This document shows positions 1 to 8,688 of a DNA stretch of 39,952 nt, piece after piece. Numbering within the stretch: position 1 is the first letter of the stretch; each line of letters starts with the position of its first letter. Location: positions 1-39,952 of the forward strand of contig JALFZG010000033.1 in assembly GCA_022784645.1 (NCBI GenBank), written 5' to 3'. This stretch comes from Bacteroidales bacterium (GTDB lineage: Bacteria > Bacteroidota > Bacteroidia > Bacteroidales > Paludibacteraceae). The position numbers and the translations under genes are program-made. The notes below the pieces were generated by a model. The model was not told where the DNA came from. It ran no database searches and saw only the letters and a program-made list of their open reading frames with translations.

Positions 1-1
1 G

Positions 2-364
2 CTAATCGACACAAGAGAAGAAGAGGACATGGAGATTTTCCTGAATTGTATGAGCCGCCTCCACTGCCAGCATCTGAGATATGATATCGACCAATACTTG
101 AAGAGTGTTGATTCGGAGATGGATTCGACTACCCAAAAGAAACAGATTACTACCCAAAAGACGCTTAATACTACCCAAAAGAAGATTCTGAACTACCTGA
201 AAGAGCATCCTCATGCTACGAGAAAAGATATGGCAGCTGTTATTGGCGACATCACCGAAGACGGTATAAAGTTCAATATCGGGAAATTGCAGCAATACGG
301 GCTTCTGAAACGTGAAGGTGGAAGAAAGAGCGGAACATGGGTGGTTATAGATAACGATAATTAA
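2..364 (+). CDS. Partial C-terminal winged-helix protein upstream of hsdM
   Basis: This frame is open from the window edge to a TAA at 362-364, so the gene begins outside the window and only about 120 C-terminal residues are seen. The last 65 residues look like a winged-helix DNA-binding domain: a helix starting [16 protein letters not shown], a recognition-type helix, and the wing [15 protein letters not shown]. Before it, the motif TTQK occurs three times within about 20 residues, a low-complexity linker. This tail resembles the ends of AlbA_2/Schlafen-type ATP-binding regulators, which often sit beside type I restriction genes in Bacteroidales, but the diagnostic N-terminus is missing. The stop shares its last base with a possible ATG of hsdM at 364, so the gene is probably co-transcribed with the restriction operon. 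Domain type is fairly sure; family is an inference. Confidence 0.6.
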   Translation, partial: LIDTREEEDMEIFLNCMSRLHCQHLRYDIDQYLKSVDSEMDSTTQKKQITTQKTLNTTQKKILNYLKEHPHATRKDMAAVIGDITEDGIKFNIGKLQQYGLLKREGGRKSGTWVVIDNDN

Positions 365-402
365 TGGACACATCAACCCTCAATACAAAAACACTTACCC
401 CT

Positions 403-1962
403 ATGGCAGATAATAAGAAAGAACAGGAACGGGCGGAACTGCACCGCACTATATGGGCAATAGCCGATGAGATGCGCGGAAGCGTGGATGGATGGGACTT
501 TAAGTCCTATATCCTCGGTATGCTCTTCTACCGCTACATCAGCGAGAACATCTCCTCATATATCAATAGAGGCGAATGGGAAGCCGGCAACACGGACTTC
601 CAGTATGCCGACCTCCCGGATGCCGAGGCAGAGGGGGTACGCGCCAGTCTGGTGAGCGAGAAAGGGTTCTTCATCCTGCCTTCACAACTCTTTGAGAATG
701 TATGTAAGGTGTGCGATAAAGACCCGAACCTGAACATGACCTTAGAGGCCATTTTCAACCAGATTGAGAGCTCTGCCAAGGGTACAGCCAGCGAGGATGA
801 TTTCAAGGGCTTATTCGCGGATTTTGACGTGAACAGCGCCAAGTTAGGCGCTACGGTAGTGAAGCGCAATGAGAAACTGGTGAAGCTGCTCCGAGGGGTG
901 CAGTCCATGCGGTTGGGAGACTATCAAGACAACACCATCGATGCGTTTGGTGATGCTTATGAGTACCTGATGGGTATGTACGCCAGCAATGCCGGCAAGA
1001 GTGGGGGCGAGTATTACACGCCCCAGGAGGTGAGCGAACTGCTGACGCGTTTGGCGACCTTAGGTAAGACCGAGGTGAATAAGGTGTATGATCCGGCTTG
1101 CGGGTCGGGCTCGCTCCTGCTGAAAGCCGCCAAGGTGCTGGGGAAGCAGCATGTGCGTCAGGGGTTCTACGGTCAGGAGATCAACTTGACCACCTATAAC
1201 CTCTGCCGAATCAATATGTTCCTTCACGACATCGACTATGATAAGTTCGATATTGCTTGCGAGGACACCTTGCTTTCTCCCAAACATTGGGATGATGAGC
1301 CGTTTGAGGTGATTGTTAGCAATCCACCTTATTCGATTAAGTGGAAGGGTGACGATGATATCACGCTCATCAACGACCCACGTTTTGCTCCTGCAGGCGT
1401 CTTGGCGCCGAAGGGGAAGGCGGACTTGGCGTTTATCATGCACTCGCTCTGCTGGTTGGCCACCAACGGCACAGCAGCTATTGTCTGTTTCCCGGGCGTG
1501 ATGTACAGAGGCGGTGCAGAGAAGAAGATTCGTCAGTATCTGATTGATAATAACTTTGTGGACTGCATTATTCAGCTGCCCGACAACCTGTTTTTCGGCA
1601 CGAGTATCGCCACCTGTATCATGGTGCTGAAGAAAAGCAAGAAAGCGAACAGTACGCTCTTCATCGATGCCAGCAAGGAGTGTATCAAAGTAACGAACAG
1701 CAACAAACTGACGGACGCTCATATAGCTCATATCGTGCAGCTGTTCAGCGAGCGCAAGGAGGTGGCTTATCAGGCTGCGGTGGTTCCCAATCAGCGTATT
1801 GCAGACAACGACTATAACCTGTCGGTATCTACGTATGTGGAGCAGGAAGACACGCGCGAGCATATCGATATCGAAGAGCTCAATGCCCGCCTGAAGGAGA
1901 TTGTAGAGAAGGAGCATATCCTCCGCACCGAGATTGACCAGATTATCGCCGAACTTCAATAA
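403..1962 (+). CDS. hsdM: Type I restriction-modification N6-adenine methyltransferase subunit HsdM
   Basis: HsdM binds S-adenosylmethionine and, with HsdS, methylates adenine in the bipartite target of a type I system. The N-terminal HsdM_N helical domain is clear ([20 protein letters not shown]). The methyltransferase fold follows, with the SAM motif [14 protein letters not shown] and the catalytic motif NPPYSIKW, and the region before it carries the usual [14 protein letters not shown]. Length of about 520 residues is normal for the family. I chose the ATG at 403 because relatives usually start shortly before [14 protein letters not shown]; an in-frame ATG at 364, overlapping the upstream stop, would add 13 residues. 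hsdS starts 9 bases after the stop. It appears intact. Confidence 0.96.
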   Translation: MADNKKEQERAELHRTIWAIADEMRGSVDGWDFKSYILGMLFYRYISENISSYINRGEWEAGNTDFQYADLPDAEAEGVRASLVSEKGFFILPSQLFENVCKVCDKDPNLNMTLEAIFNQIESSAKGTASEDDFKGLFADFDVNSAKLGATVVKRNEKLVKLLRGVQSMRLGDYQDNTIDAFGDAYEYLMGMYASNAGKSGGEYYTPQEVSELLTRLATLGKTEVNKVYDPACGSGSLLLKAAKVLGKQHVRQGFYGQEINLTTYNLCRINMFLHDIDYDKFDIACEDTLLSPKHWDDEPFEVIVSNPPYSIKWKGDDDITLINDPRFAPAGVLAPKGKADLAFIMHSLCWLATNGTAAIVCFPGVMYRGGAEKKIRQYLIDNNFVDCIIQLPDNLFFGTSIATCIMVLKKSKKANSTLFIDASKECIKVTNSNKLTDAHIAHIVQLFSERKEVAYQAAVVPNQRIADNDYNLSVSTYVEQEDTREHIDIEELNARLKEIVEKEHILRTEIDQIIAELQ

Positions 1963-1971
1963 CCCACAACC

Positions 1972-3222
1972 ATGAGCAAGATAGAAGAACTGATACAGCA
2001 ATACTGCCCCGATGGGGTGGAGTATGTGAAGTTGGAGGAAATAGGCATATTCTATGGAGGATTATCCGGAAAAAGCAAAAAAGACTTTGTAGATGGTAAT
2101 GCTAAGTTTATCTCATATAAGAATATATTCAATAATATTGCATTAGATATTGATACGCAAGAAAGAGTAAAAATTTCTCCTCAAGAGAAACAAAATACTA
2201 TTGAATACGCTGATGTATTGTTTACTGGCTCCAGTGAGACTCCGGATGAATGTGGAATGTCTTCTGTATTGACTCAACACACTCAAGAAAAGTTATATCT
2301 AAATAGTTTTTGCTTTGGATTTCGTCTTCATAATAAAAAACTATTCCTTCCTGATTTTCTGAAACATCTGTTCCGCAGTAGCGAGTTAAGAGCTCAAATA
2401 AAGAAAACGGCCAATGGGACAACTCGATTTAACGTCTCTAAAGCAAAGTTTGCATTAATTTCCATCCCCATTCCTCCGTTGGAGGTTCAAGAGGAGATTG
2501 TTCGGATTTTGGATAAATTTTCTCTGCTTACAGCAGAGCTGGAAGCAGAGCTGGAACTTCGAAGGAAGCAGTATGATTTCTATCGAAACCAACTGCTGTC
2601 CTTCGATTCAGATTCTGATACAGTTCAGTGGAAGAAGTTGGGGGAAGTGGCCGAATTAATAAGAGGTGGAAATTTTCAAAAGAAAGATTTTACAGAAGTA
2701 GGCATTCCTTGTATACATTATGGGCAAATTTATACCCATTTTGGCATTCATACCACACAAACCATCAAATGTGTATCAAAGGAAATTGCTGTAAAGTCAA
2801 GAATTGCTAAGCAAAACGATATTGTGATGGCAATAACTAGCGAAAACGTCGAAGATGTAGGGAAATGCGTTGCATGGTTAGGGAATGAAGATATTGCCGT
2901 CAGTGGTCACACTGTAATAATTCGTCATAATCAGAATGCAAAGTATTTGAGTTATTTCTTTCATACAGAACATTTTGCAATGCAAAAAAAGAAAATGGCT
3001 CACGGAACGAAAGTTATCGAAATTTCTCCGGATGCATTAAATAAAACAATTATCCCCATTCCTCCGCTCTCTGAGCAGCAGCGAATAGTGGATATCCTTG
3101 ACCGGTTTGATGCGTTGGTGAATGACTTGAGTGCCGGTTTGCCAGCAGAGATAGAGGCTCGAAGAAAGCAATACGAATACTATCGGGATACATTACTCAC
3201 CTTTAAACGAAAAGCCGAATGA
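1972..3222 (+). CDS. hsdS: Type I restriction-modification specificity subunit HsdS
   Basis: HsdS supplies DNA recognition for the methylase (M2S) and the nuclease (R2M2S) complexes. At 416 residues it has the expected two halves: target recognition domain 1 (about residues 10-165), a conserved spacer with IPIPPLEVQEEIVRILDKF and a coiled coil ending RRKQYDFYRNQLLSF, then domain 2 (about 220-365) and a second spacer with IPIPPLSEQQRIVDILDRF and RRKQYEYYRDTLLTF. Both halves are intact, so the target should be bipartite. The two recognition domains are clearly more AT-rich than hsdM, hsdR and the spacers, as expected if domains are exchanged between strains. Its stop overlaps the hsdR start by ATGA. 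No second hsdS or inversion partner lies in the window. Confidence 0.96.
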   Translation: MSKIEELIQQYCPDGVEYVKLEEIGIFYGGLSGKSKKDFVDGNAKFISYKNIFNNIALDIDTQERVKISPQEKQNTIEYADVLFTGSSETPDECGMSSVLTQHTQEKLYLNSFCFGFRLHNKKLFLPDFLKHLFRSSELRAQIKKTANGTTRFNVSKAKFALISIPIPPLEVQEEIVRILDKFSLLTAELEAELELRRKQYDFYRNQLLSFDSDSDTVQWKKLGEVAELIRGGNFQKKDFTEVGIPCIHYGQIYTHFGIHTTQTIKCVSKEIAVKSRIAKQNDIVMAITSENVEDVGKCVAWLGNEDIAVSGHTVIIRHNQNAKYLSYFFHTEHFAMQKKKMAHGTKVIEISPDALNKTIIPIPPLSEQQRIVDILDRFDALVNDLSAGLPAEIEARRKQYEYYRDTLLTFKRKAE

Positions 3223-6200
3223 CACAATACAATATCATCGCAGAAAGCAAAGACTATACCGTATTATCGGAATACTCCTTGTCGGAGAAGAAGTCGGATA
3301 CCTATCAGAGCGAGGCCGAGCTGGAGCAGGAACTGATTCGTAACCTCTGTGAGCAGGGGTACGACTACCTGCCTATTCACCACGAAGCCGACCTGATAGC
3401 CAACCTCCGAAAGCAGTTGGAGCGACTCAACGCGTATGCGTTTACCGACCACGAATGGCAGCATTTCTTCAAGGAGTGCATTGCCAACCAAAACGATGAT
3501 ATTGTAGCCAAAACCCGCAAGATCCAAGAGGATTATATCCAGGTGCTCAAGCGCGATACCGGTGAGAGCAAGAATATCTGCCTGATAGACAAAACGAATA
3601 TCCACAACAACAGCCTTCAGGTTATCAACCAATACGTAGAGACCCAAGGTGCGCACGATACGCGCTATGACGTAACCATCTTAGTGAACGGCCTTCCGCT
3701 GGTGCATTTGGAGCTCAAGCGCAGAGGGGTGCGCATCAAAGAAGCGTTCAACCAAATCAACCGGTACCAACGCGACAGTTTCTGGGCAGGTTGCGGCCTC
3801 TTTGAATACGTGCAGATATTCGTTATCTCCAACGGCACCCATACGAAGTATTACTCTAACAGCACCCGCAATAACCATATAAAAGAGCAGAGCTCCAGCG
3901 GCAGAAGTAAGTCGAAGCAAACGAGCAACTCGTTTGAGTTCACTTCGTTTTGGGCCGACAGCAATAACCGCGTTATCTCCGACTTGCTGGACTTCACCAA
4001 GACGTTCCTCTCCAAGCACACCTTGCTGAGCATCCTTACGAAGTACTGCGTCTTCACGAGCGAGAAGATGCTGCTGGTGATGCGTCCGTATCAGATAGCC
4101 GCCACCGAGCGCATCATTCAGCGTATAGCAATAGCCAACAACTACAAGCAATACGGCAGCCTGCAAGGCGGGGGATACGTATGGCATACTACGGGTTCAG
4201 GAAAGACGTTGACCTCGTTTAAAACGGCCCAATTGGCCTCTCGGTTGCCTTTTATCGACAAGGTGCTCTTCGTGGTGGATCGCAAAGACCTGGACTATCA
4301 GACGATGAAGGAGTATAACCGGTTTGAGGAAGGAGCAGCCGATGGCAATACCTCTACCGCTGTATTGCAACGGCAGCTCGAAAACAAAACCAACAAAGGC
4401 GTGCACCATGACTACCGCATCATCGTAACGACCATACAGAAACTCTCAATCTTCATTCAGAAAAACAAGCACCATCCCGTCTTTCAGCAGCAGGTGGTGA
4501 TCATCTTCGACGAGTGCCACCGCAGCAATTTCGGCGAGATGCACAAAGCCATTACCGACCATTTCAAGAAATACCATCTGTTTGGTTTTACGGGTACGCC
4601 CATCTTTGCCCAAAACGCCAGCTCTGGAGGCGACATCCGCATGAAGACTACCCAGCAAGCGTTTGGCGACAAGCTGCATACCTACACCATCGTGGATGCC
4701 ATCAACGATGAGAACGTGTTGCCTTTCCGCATCGATTATATCAATACCATCCGGGAGAAAGAGCAGATAGAAGATAAGAAAGTGCAAGGTATCGACCGTG
4801 AGAAAGCGATGTGTTCGCCCGAGCGTATTGCTCAAATAGTGAAGTATATCCTCCAGCATTTCGACCAAAAAACCAAACGCAACACGTATTACTCCTTCCG
4901 TGTGCTCAATGATATTCATAAGGTGGCCTCTGCCAAACCCAGCGAAGGGCTCCAAGAGCATAAGACCTTGCAGCGAATAGGTGGGTTCAACGCGATGCTG
5001 GCGGTAGCGTCTATCCCCATGGCCAAGGCGTATTACAACGAACTGAAGAAGCAGCAAGCCGAGCTGCCCGAAGCACAGCGACTCAAGGTGGCTACCATCT
5101 TCTCTTATGGCGCCAATGAAGACGAGGTGGATGGCCTTTTGCCCGAGGAAAACCCCGAAAGCACTACCTCATTAGACCAAGCGTCAAGAGACTTCCTCGA
5201 TGGCGCTATTCAGGACTACAACCAACTGTTCGCTACAAACTACGACACCTCCAGCGAGAAGTTCCAAAACTACTACAAGGACCTCTCCCTCCGAATGAAA
5301 AACAAGCAGGTGGACCTGCTGATTGTGGTGAACATGTTCCTCACGGGATTTGACGCCACCACGCTGAACACGCTGTTTGTGGATAAGAACCTCCGTCAGC
5401 ACGGCCTCATTCAAGCCTTCTCTCGCACCAACCGCATCCTCAACTCGGTGAAGACCTTCGGTAATATCGTTTGCTTCCGCGACCTCCAGCGCGAAGTGGA
5501 TGATGCCATCGCCCTCTTTGGCGACAAGGATGCCCACAGCATTGTGGTACTCAAGGATTATAACGCCTATTACTTCGGGTTTACCGACGAAAAAGGCATG
5601 TACCATCCCGGATATATCGACCTGGTGAAAAAGTTGCTGGATACTTATCCGCTGGAAGAAGAGATAGTGGGTGAGCAGGCACAAAGAGCATTCGTTTATC
5701 TCTTCAGCAGCCTATTGAGAATGCGCAACCTGCTGTCGTCGTTTGATGCGTTTAAAGAAGGACAATACGCACTTCCGCCTTTGCATTTCCAAGATTACAC
5801 CAGCCGATATCTGGATATCAAAGATAGAATCCGTCCGGCACGCGAGAAGGAAGACATCAACGATGACCTCGTATTCGAGACCGAACTGATCCGACAAGTG
5901 GAGGTTAATATCGACTATATCCTAATGCTCGTGCAGCAATACCACGACTCCAATTGTACCGACAAAGAGCTGCTGGTGAAGATCAGTAAGGCGGTTGGTT
6001 CGAGTCCGGAATTGCGGAGCAAGAAAGAGCTGATCGTTGATTTTATCCACAGTGTGAGTGCCGGTTCGGATATCGCAGAGAGTTGGCGAGAGTACGTGCG
6101 TAAGCAGAAAGAGACCGAACTGCAAAGCATCATAGAGAGCGAGCACCTCAAGCGCGAAGAGACCCTTCGGTTTATCGACAACAGTTTCCGCGATGGCCAA

Positions 6201-6335
6201 GTGCGCACCACGGGCACCGACATCGAGAAGATCCTCCCGCCAATGTCGCGCTTCGGTGGCGACAACAGAGAAGAGAAAAAGCGCAACGTCATCGCCAAAC
6301 TCCTCGCGTTCTTCGACCGCTTCTTCGGGCTGTAA
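3219..6335 (+). CDS. hsdR: Type I restriction endonuclease subunit HsdR
   Basis: This is the ATP-dependent translocase and nuclease of the type I complex. The N-terminal PD-(D/E)xK domain is visible as D151, then E165-x-K167 in VHLELKRR, with the usual acidic helix near residue 37. The SF2 motor follows: Walker A HTTGSGKT at 323-330, motif II DECH at 431-434, motif III FTGTP, and motif VI in FSRTNRI. The C-terminal helical region binds HsdM. The length of 1038 residues is complete for the family. It overlaps hsdS by four bases (ATGA), which suggests translational coupling. The last 37 bases up to the stop are tandemly duplicated just downstream, without affecting the frame. No frameshift or missing catalytic residue is seen. 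Confidence 0.97.
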   Translation: MTQYNIIAESKDYTVLSEYSLSEKKSDTYQSEAELEQELIRNLCEQGYDYLPIHHEADLIANLRKQLERLNAYAFTDHEWQHFFKECIANQNDDIVAKTRKIQEDYIQVLKRDTGESKNICLIDKTNIHNNSLQVINQYVETQGAHDTRYDVTILVNGLPLVHLELKRRGVRIKEAFNQINRYQRDSFWAGCGLFEYVQIFVISNGTHTKYYSNSTRNNHIKEQSSSGRSKSKQTSNSFEFTSFWADSNNRVISDLLDFTKTFLSKHTLLSILTKYCVFTSEKMLLVMRPYQIAATERIIQRIAIANNYKQYGSLQGGGYVWHTTGSGKTLTSFKTAQLASRLPFIDKVLFVVDRKDLDYQTMKEYNRFEEGAADGNTSTAVLQRQLENKTNKGVHHDYRIIVTTIQKLSIFIQKNKHHPVFQQQVVIIFDECHRSNFGEMHKAITDHFKKYHLFGFTGTPIFAQNASSGGDIRMKTTQQAFGDKLHTYTIVDAINDENVLPFRIDYINTIREKEQIEDKKVQGIDREKAMCSPERIAQIVKYILQHFDQKTKRNTYYSFRVLNDIHKVASAKPSEGLQEHKTLQRIGGFNAMLAVASIPMAKAYYNELKKQQAELPEAQRLKVATIFSYGANEDEVDGLLPEENPESTTSLDQASRDFLDGAIQDYNQLFATNYDTSSEKFQNYYKDLSLRMKNKQVDLLIVVNMFLTGFDATTLNTLFVDKNLRQHGLIQAFSRTNRILNSVKTFGNIVCFRDLQREVDDAIALFGDKDAHSIVVLKDYNAYYFGFTDEKGMYHPGYIDLVKKLLDTYPLEEEIVGEQAQRAFVYLFSSLLRMRNLLSSFDAFKEGQYALPPLHFQDYTSRYLDIKDRIRPAREKEDINDDLVFETELIRQVEVNIDYILMLVQQYHDSNCTDKELLVKISKAVGSSPELRSKKELIVDFIHSVSAGSDIAESWREYVRKQKETELQSIIESEHLKREETLRFIDNSFRDGQVRTTGTDIEKILPPMSRFGGDNREEKKRNVIAKLLAFFDRFFGL

Positions 6336-6382
6336 GCTCCTCGGGGGCTTCGGCCGTTTCTTCGGGCTGTAAATTCCTCGCG
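6301..6382. repeat. 37-bp tandem duplication across the hsdR stop codon
   Basis: The segment 6301-6337, covering the last hsdR codons and the TAA, is repeated at 6338-6374 with seven mismatches, and a third copy begins at 6375 (TCCTCGCG). The most conserved core is TTCTTCGGGCTGTAA. Because 37 is not a multiple of three, and the stop lies inside the unit, the duplication leaves the protein end unchanged. It looks like a local slippage event. Confidence 0.85.
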
Positions 6383-6424
6383 CAAGTTATTATAATCTAT
6401 AGCTCTTTGCTGCTATGAAGATAT

Positions 6425-6475
6425 ATATTTACAAAAATTGGCAGTTTAGGGTGGCCCTAATTGGTAGTTTTGGGA
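6425..6475. repeat. Repeat A: composite direct and inverted repeat upstream of the RhuM gene
   Basis: This copy contains ACAAAAATTGGCAGTTTAGG, then a hairpin TTAGGG-TGG-CCCTAA, and then a second AATTGGTAGTTTTGGG, so the 16-base half-site is present twice in tandem. A closely related copy lies at 7803-7848. An inverted partial match (TAAACTACC) occurs near 6546-6554. Nothing else gene-like is seen in the rest of the 290-base gap to the RhuM gene. Such a layout suits a regulator operator or an attachment-type sequence; I cannot tell which. Confidence 0.7.
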
Positions 6476-6626
6476 TGTTCTTGATTTCAAGATTTGAAGG
6501 ATATAAATAGTCGATACTGAAATTTAGTATATTGGATCATAATTTTAAACTACCTATATCAGCCTATGCTCCAGGTTGCGTACGAAAGGTAAAAATTAAG
6601 GAGCGACTATTTAATTTGAATCACAA

Positions 6627-7634
6627 ATGGACAAAGAAAACAAGCTGATACTCTATAAAGATGATGAGGGCAAAGTGAACGTGAACGTGCGCTTTGCCGA
6701 TGAGGACGTGTGGCTGACGCAGCAGCAATTGGCTGAAATATACAATACCACACAGCAAAATATCAGCCTACACCAAAAAGGCATTTATGCAGACGGGGAA
6801 CTCGATGAGTCGACAACTCACAAGAAATACTTGTTAGTTCGTCAAGAGGGCAAGCGACAGGTGCAGAGAGAGATTGACCATTACAATCTGGACATGATAA
6901 TAGCCCTCGGCTATCGTGTGCAGTCGCCTATTGCTGTGCGATTCCGCCGTTGGGCTACTCAGCGGTTGCACGAATACATCCAAAAAGGATTCACTATGGA
7001 TGATGAGCGACTGAAGCAAGGGGGCAACCGTTATTTCAAGGAACTCTTGCAGCGTATCCGCGATATCCGCAGCAGCGAGCGTAACTTCTATCAGCAGGTG
7101 ACGGACATCTATGCAACATCGACTGACTATGACCCAAGGGCCAAGATGACGAAGATGTTCTTTGCTACCGTTCAGAATAAGATGCACTATGCTGTGCATG
7201 AACATACGGCAGCAGAGCTGATCTATCAACGTGTGGATAATGAGAAGCCTTTTGTGGGCATGACAAACTTCAAGGGCAACTATGTGACTCGTGACGATGT
7301 GAAGATAGCCAAAAACTACCTCTCGGAATTGGAACTGCAACGGCTGAACCTGCTTACTTCTCAGTTTCTTGACTATGCCGAGTTTCAGGCACTGGAGCAG
7401 AACCCTATGACGATGGCAGACTGGATTGCCGCTCTTGATGACCAGATTCTCCGACTTCGGAAGAATATCTTGGAAGGCAACGGAACTGTTTCCCACCAAG
7501 AAGCCATTGAGAAAGCTGAGAGAGAGTTTGAAATCTATCGTGAGCGGGAAATGAGGATGTTGGAAAGCGACTTCGACAAGGCTGTCAAGCGGTTGAGGAA
7601 CCAAAAAAACAAGGACGAAAAAGACGAATCATAA
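6627..7634 (+). CDS. RhuM family protein
   Basis: The protein is 335 residues, the normal length of the RhuM family (Pfam Virulence_RhuM, named from a Salmonella pathogenicity-island gene of unknown biochemistry). Family hallmarks are the N-terminal ADEDVWLTQQQLAEIYNTT helix-turn-helix-like segment and the sequence DMIIALGYRVQSPIAVRFRR followed by WATQRLHEYIQKGFTMDD. The C-terminal third is charged and probably helical. RhuM genes are often found next to restriction systems and in accessory islands, as here, 291 bases after hsdR. A 48-residue Cys-rich gene starts one base after its stop and is probably in the same transcript. Its molecular role is unknown; a DNA-binding or toxin-like activity is only speculation. 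Confidence 0.9.
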   Translation: MDKENKLILYKDDEGKVNVNVRFADEDVWLTQQQLAEIYNTTQQNISLHQKGIYADGELDESTTHKKYLLVRQEGKRQVQREIDHYNLDMIIALGYRVQSPIAVRFRRWATQRLHEYIQKGFTMDDERLKQGGNRYFKELLQRIRDIRSSERNFYQQVTDIYATSTDYDPRAKMTKMFFATVQNKMHYAVHEHTAAELIYQRVDNEKPFVGMTNFKGNYVTRDDVKIAKNYLSELELQRLNLLTSQFLDYAEFQALEQNPMTMADWIAALDDQILRLRKNILEGNGTVSHQEAIEKAEREFEIYREREMRMLESDFDKAVKRLRNQKNKDEKDES

Positions 7635-7635
7635 T

Positions 7636-7782
7636 ATGTCCTGTCCTCATAACCACATAGATTGCCCCTGTACGAAGGACTGTCCACGGCACGGAATATG
7701 TTGCGCTTGCGTGGCGCATCACAAAGCTAAAGGCAATAAACTTCCGGCTTGTCTGCGTGGGGTAGAGTGGAAAAGCGAATAA
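7636..7782 (+). CDS. Small Cys-rich protein, DUF6485-like
   Basis: An ATG one base after the RhuM stop opens a 48-residue frame. It has eight cysteines, with MSCPHNHIDCPCTKDCPRHG followed by ICCACVAHHK and LPACLRG. Spacing of the Cys and His residues suggests a small metal-binding (zinc or iron) fold, and the pattern matches my memory of DUF6485, a short cysteine-cluster family in anaerobes. The one-base spacing implies co-translation with the RhuM gene. Function unknown. Confidence rests on the dense, regular Cys pattern, which a chance frame would not show. Confidence 0.72.
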   Translation: MSCPHNHIDCPCTKDCPRHGICCACVAHHKAKGNKLPACLRGVEWKSE

Positions 7783-7802
7783 CAGGCTTCAATAATACAC
7801 CT

Positions 7803-7848
7803 ACATATTCACAAAAATTGGTAGTTTAGGGTCAGATCCTAATTGGTA
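7803..7848. repeat. Repeat B: second copy of the RhuM-flanking repeat
   Basis: This is the partner of the copy at 6425-6475. ACAAAAATTGGTAGTTTAGG is followed by a hairpin whose two arms have changed together (TTAGGG-TCAGA-TCCTAA, one G-T pair) and then AATTGGTAGT. It ends about ten bases before the ATG at 7858. The two copies enclose the RhuM and Cys-rich genes. Confidence 0.7.
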
Positions 7849-7857
7849 GTAGGACTC

Positions 7858-8124
7858 ATGACTGAACTCGAACTACAACAATACCTAATTAGCAATATCC
7901 CGATGGAATATAAGTTGTGGTCGTGTTATCTCCATGCTTGCCTTATGTATATACAAGGTGGTGCTTTGACAAACAAGTCGCTGAGAGACAGGTTTGGTAT
8001 TCCTGAGACATCATCCAGCAGTTCTTCTAGATTAATCAAGGAAGCGACAGGAAAGAACTTGATAAAAGTACTTGATCCAAATACTGCCCCTCGATATATG
8101 AAGTATATTCCCATCTGGGCATAG
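7858..8124 (+). pseudogene. Internally deleted AlbA_2 (Schlafen-type) ATP-binding protein
   Basis: The 88 codons join two parts that normally lie hundreds of residues apart. The first about 17 residues (MTELELQQYLISNIPME) match the very N-terminus of AlbA_2-domain ATP-binding proteins. From CYLHACL onward the sequence matches their C-terminal winged-helix domain, ending NKSLRDRFG, SRLIKEATGKNLI and the typical last residues KKYIPIWA-like (here MKYIPIWA). The AlbA_2 and AAA_4 domains are absent. I infer a large in-frame deletion that left a short open frame. It could still encode a small DNA-binding protein. A TTG at 7843 would extend it by five residues, but ATG 7858 fits the family start. 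Confidence 0.6.
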
Positions 8125-8127
8125 ATT

Positions 8128-8160
8128 TAACTTGCCTGTAACTTGCCTGTAACTTGCTGA
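8128..8160. repeat. Three 11-bp tandem repeats upstream of the XRE remnant
   Basis: TAACTTGCCTG occurs at 8128-8138 and 8139-8149, and TAACTTGCTGA at 8150-8160, in perfect 11-base register. Degenerate and inverted copies continue nearby (GCAAGTTTAA, then TTTGCCGGTAATTTGC around 8219-8245). The array lies 110 bases upstream of the XRE remnant start, so it may be that regulator's operator. The 11-base step places each copy on the same face of the helix. Confidence 0.75.
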
Positions 8161-8269
8161 GACGTGCCAAAAACGGAACTACATTTCGCTAACACACTGA
8201 TAATCAGCGATAATTGTAAGCAAGTTTAATTTGCCGGTAATTTGCTAAAGAAGAAAAATAGACATAGAT

Positions 8270-8471
8270 ATGTTATTCGGGAAAAAGATTAGAGAACTAA
8301 GAGATGAGCAGGGCGTACTGCACCGCCAGTTGGCTGCACTATTGGAAATAGACACCCCGATGTTCAGCAAGATTGAACGCGGTGACAGGCGTGCTCTATG
8401 AACCCGAGCAGGAAGTTGCATCGGTGGAAAAGGAGGAAGTAATTCCTGAATTTGGCTATGACAGTATGTAA
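8270..8471 (+). pseudogene. XRE-type helix-turn-helix regulator remnant
   Basis: An ATG at 8270 opens MLFGKKIRELRDEQGVLHRQ and continues through LAALLEIDTPMFSKIERGDR, the first three helices of an XRE/Cro domain. It stops after RRAL at 8399-8401. The -1 frame, open from about 8382, continues as LYEPEQEVASVEKEEVIPEF to a TAA at 8469-8471. Complete relatives in Bacteroidales run to roughly 100 residues, often next to restriction or methylase genes. I read this as a regulator broken by a deletion or frameshift, with the tail from the same or an adjacent gene. From 8472 to 8604 I see nothing further. Confidence 0.65.
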
Positions 8472-8604
8472 GAGCTGGTTCGTCTATTTGACCGAATGGC
8501 GTTGTTGCATGGTGATATTGATGCGCTCAGACGGCCTTTTTATGCTTAAAATGAGGTCGATTATTCGGAAAAAACGGTCATTTTCAACGATTCGATACAT
8601 AAAA

Positions 8605-8636
8605 TTTGCAGATTTGGATTTTTTGTAGTAATTTTG
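8605..8636 (+). promoter_or_regulatory. Bacteroidetes promoter of the RND transporter gene
   Basis: -33 TTTG at 8605-8608 and -7 TAATTTTG at 8629-8636, with a 20-base spacer, match the Bacteroidetes primary sigma consensus. The start codon at 8689 lies 52 bases downstream. Confidence 0.75.
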
Positions 8637-8688
8637 TAGGCTCAAAAATATGCGCCTACGCGCGCAGGCACAAAAACAGAAATTCATA

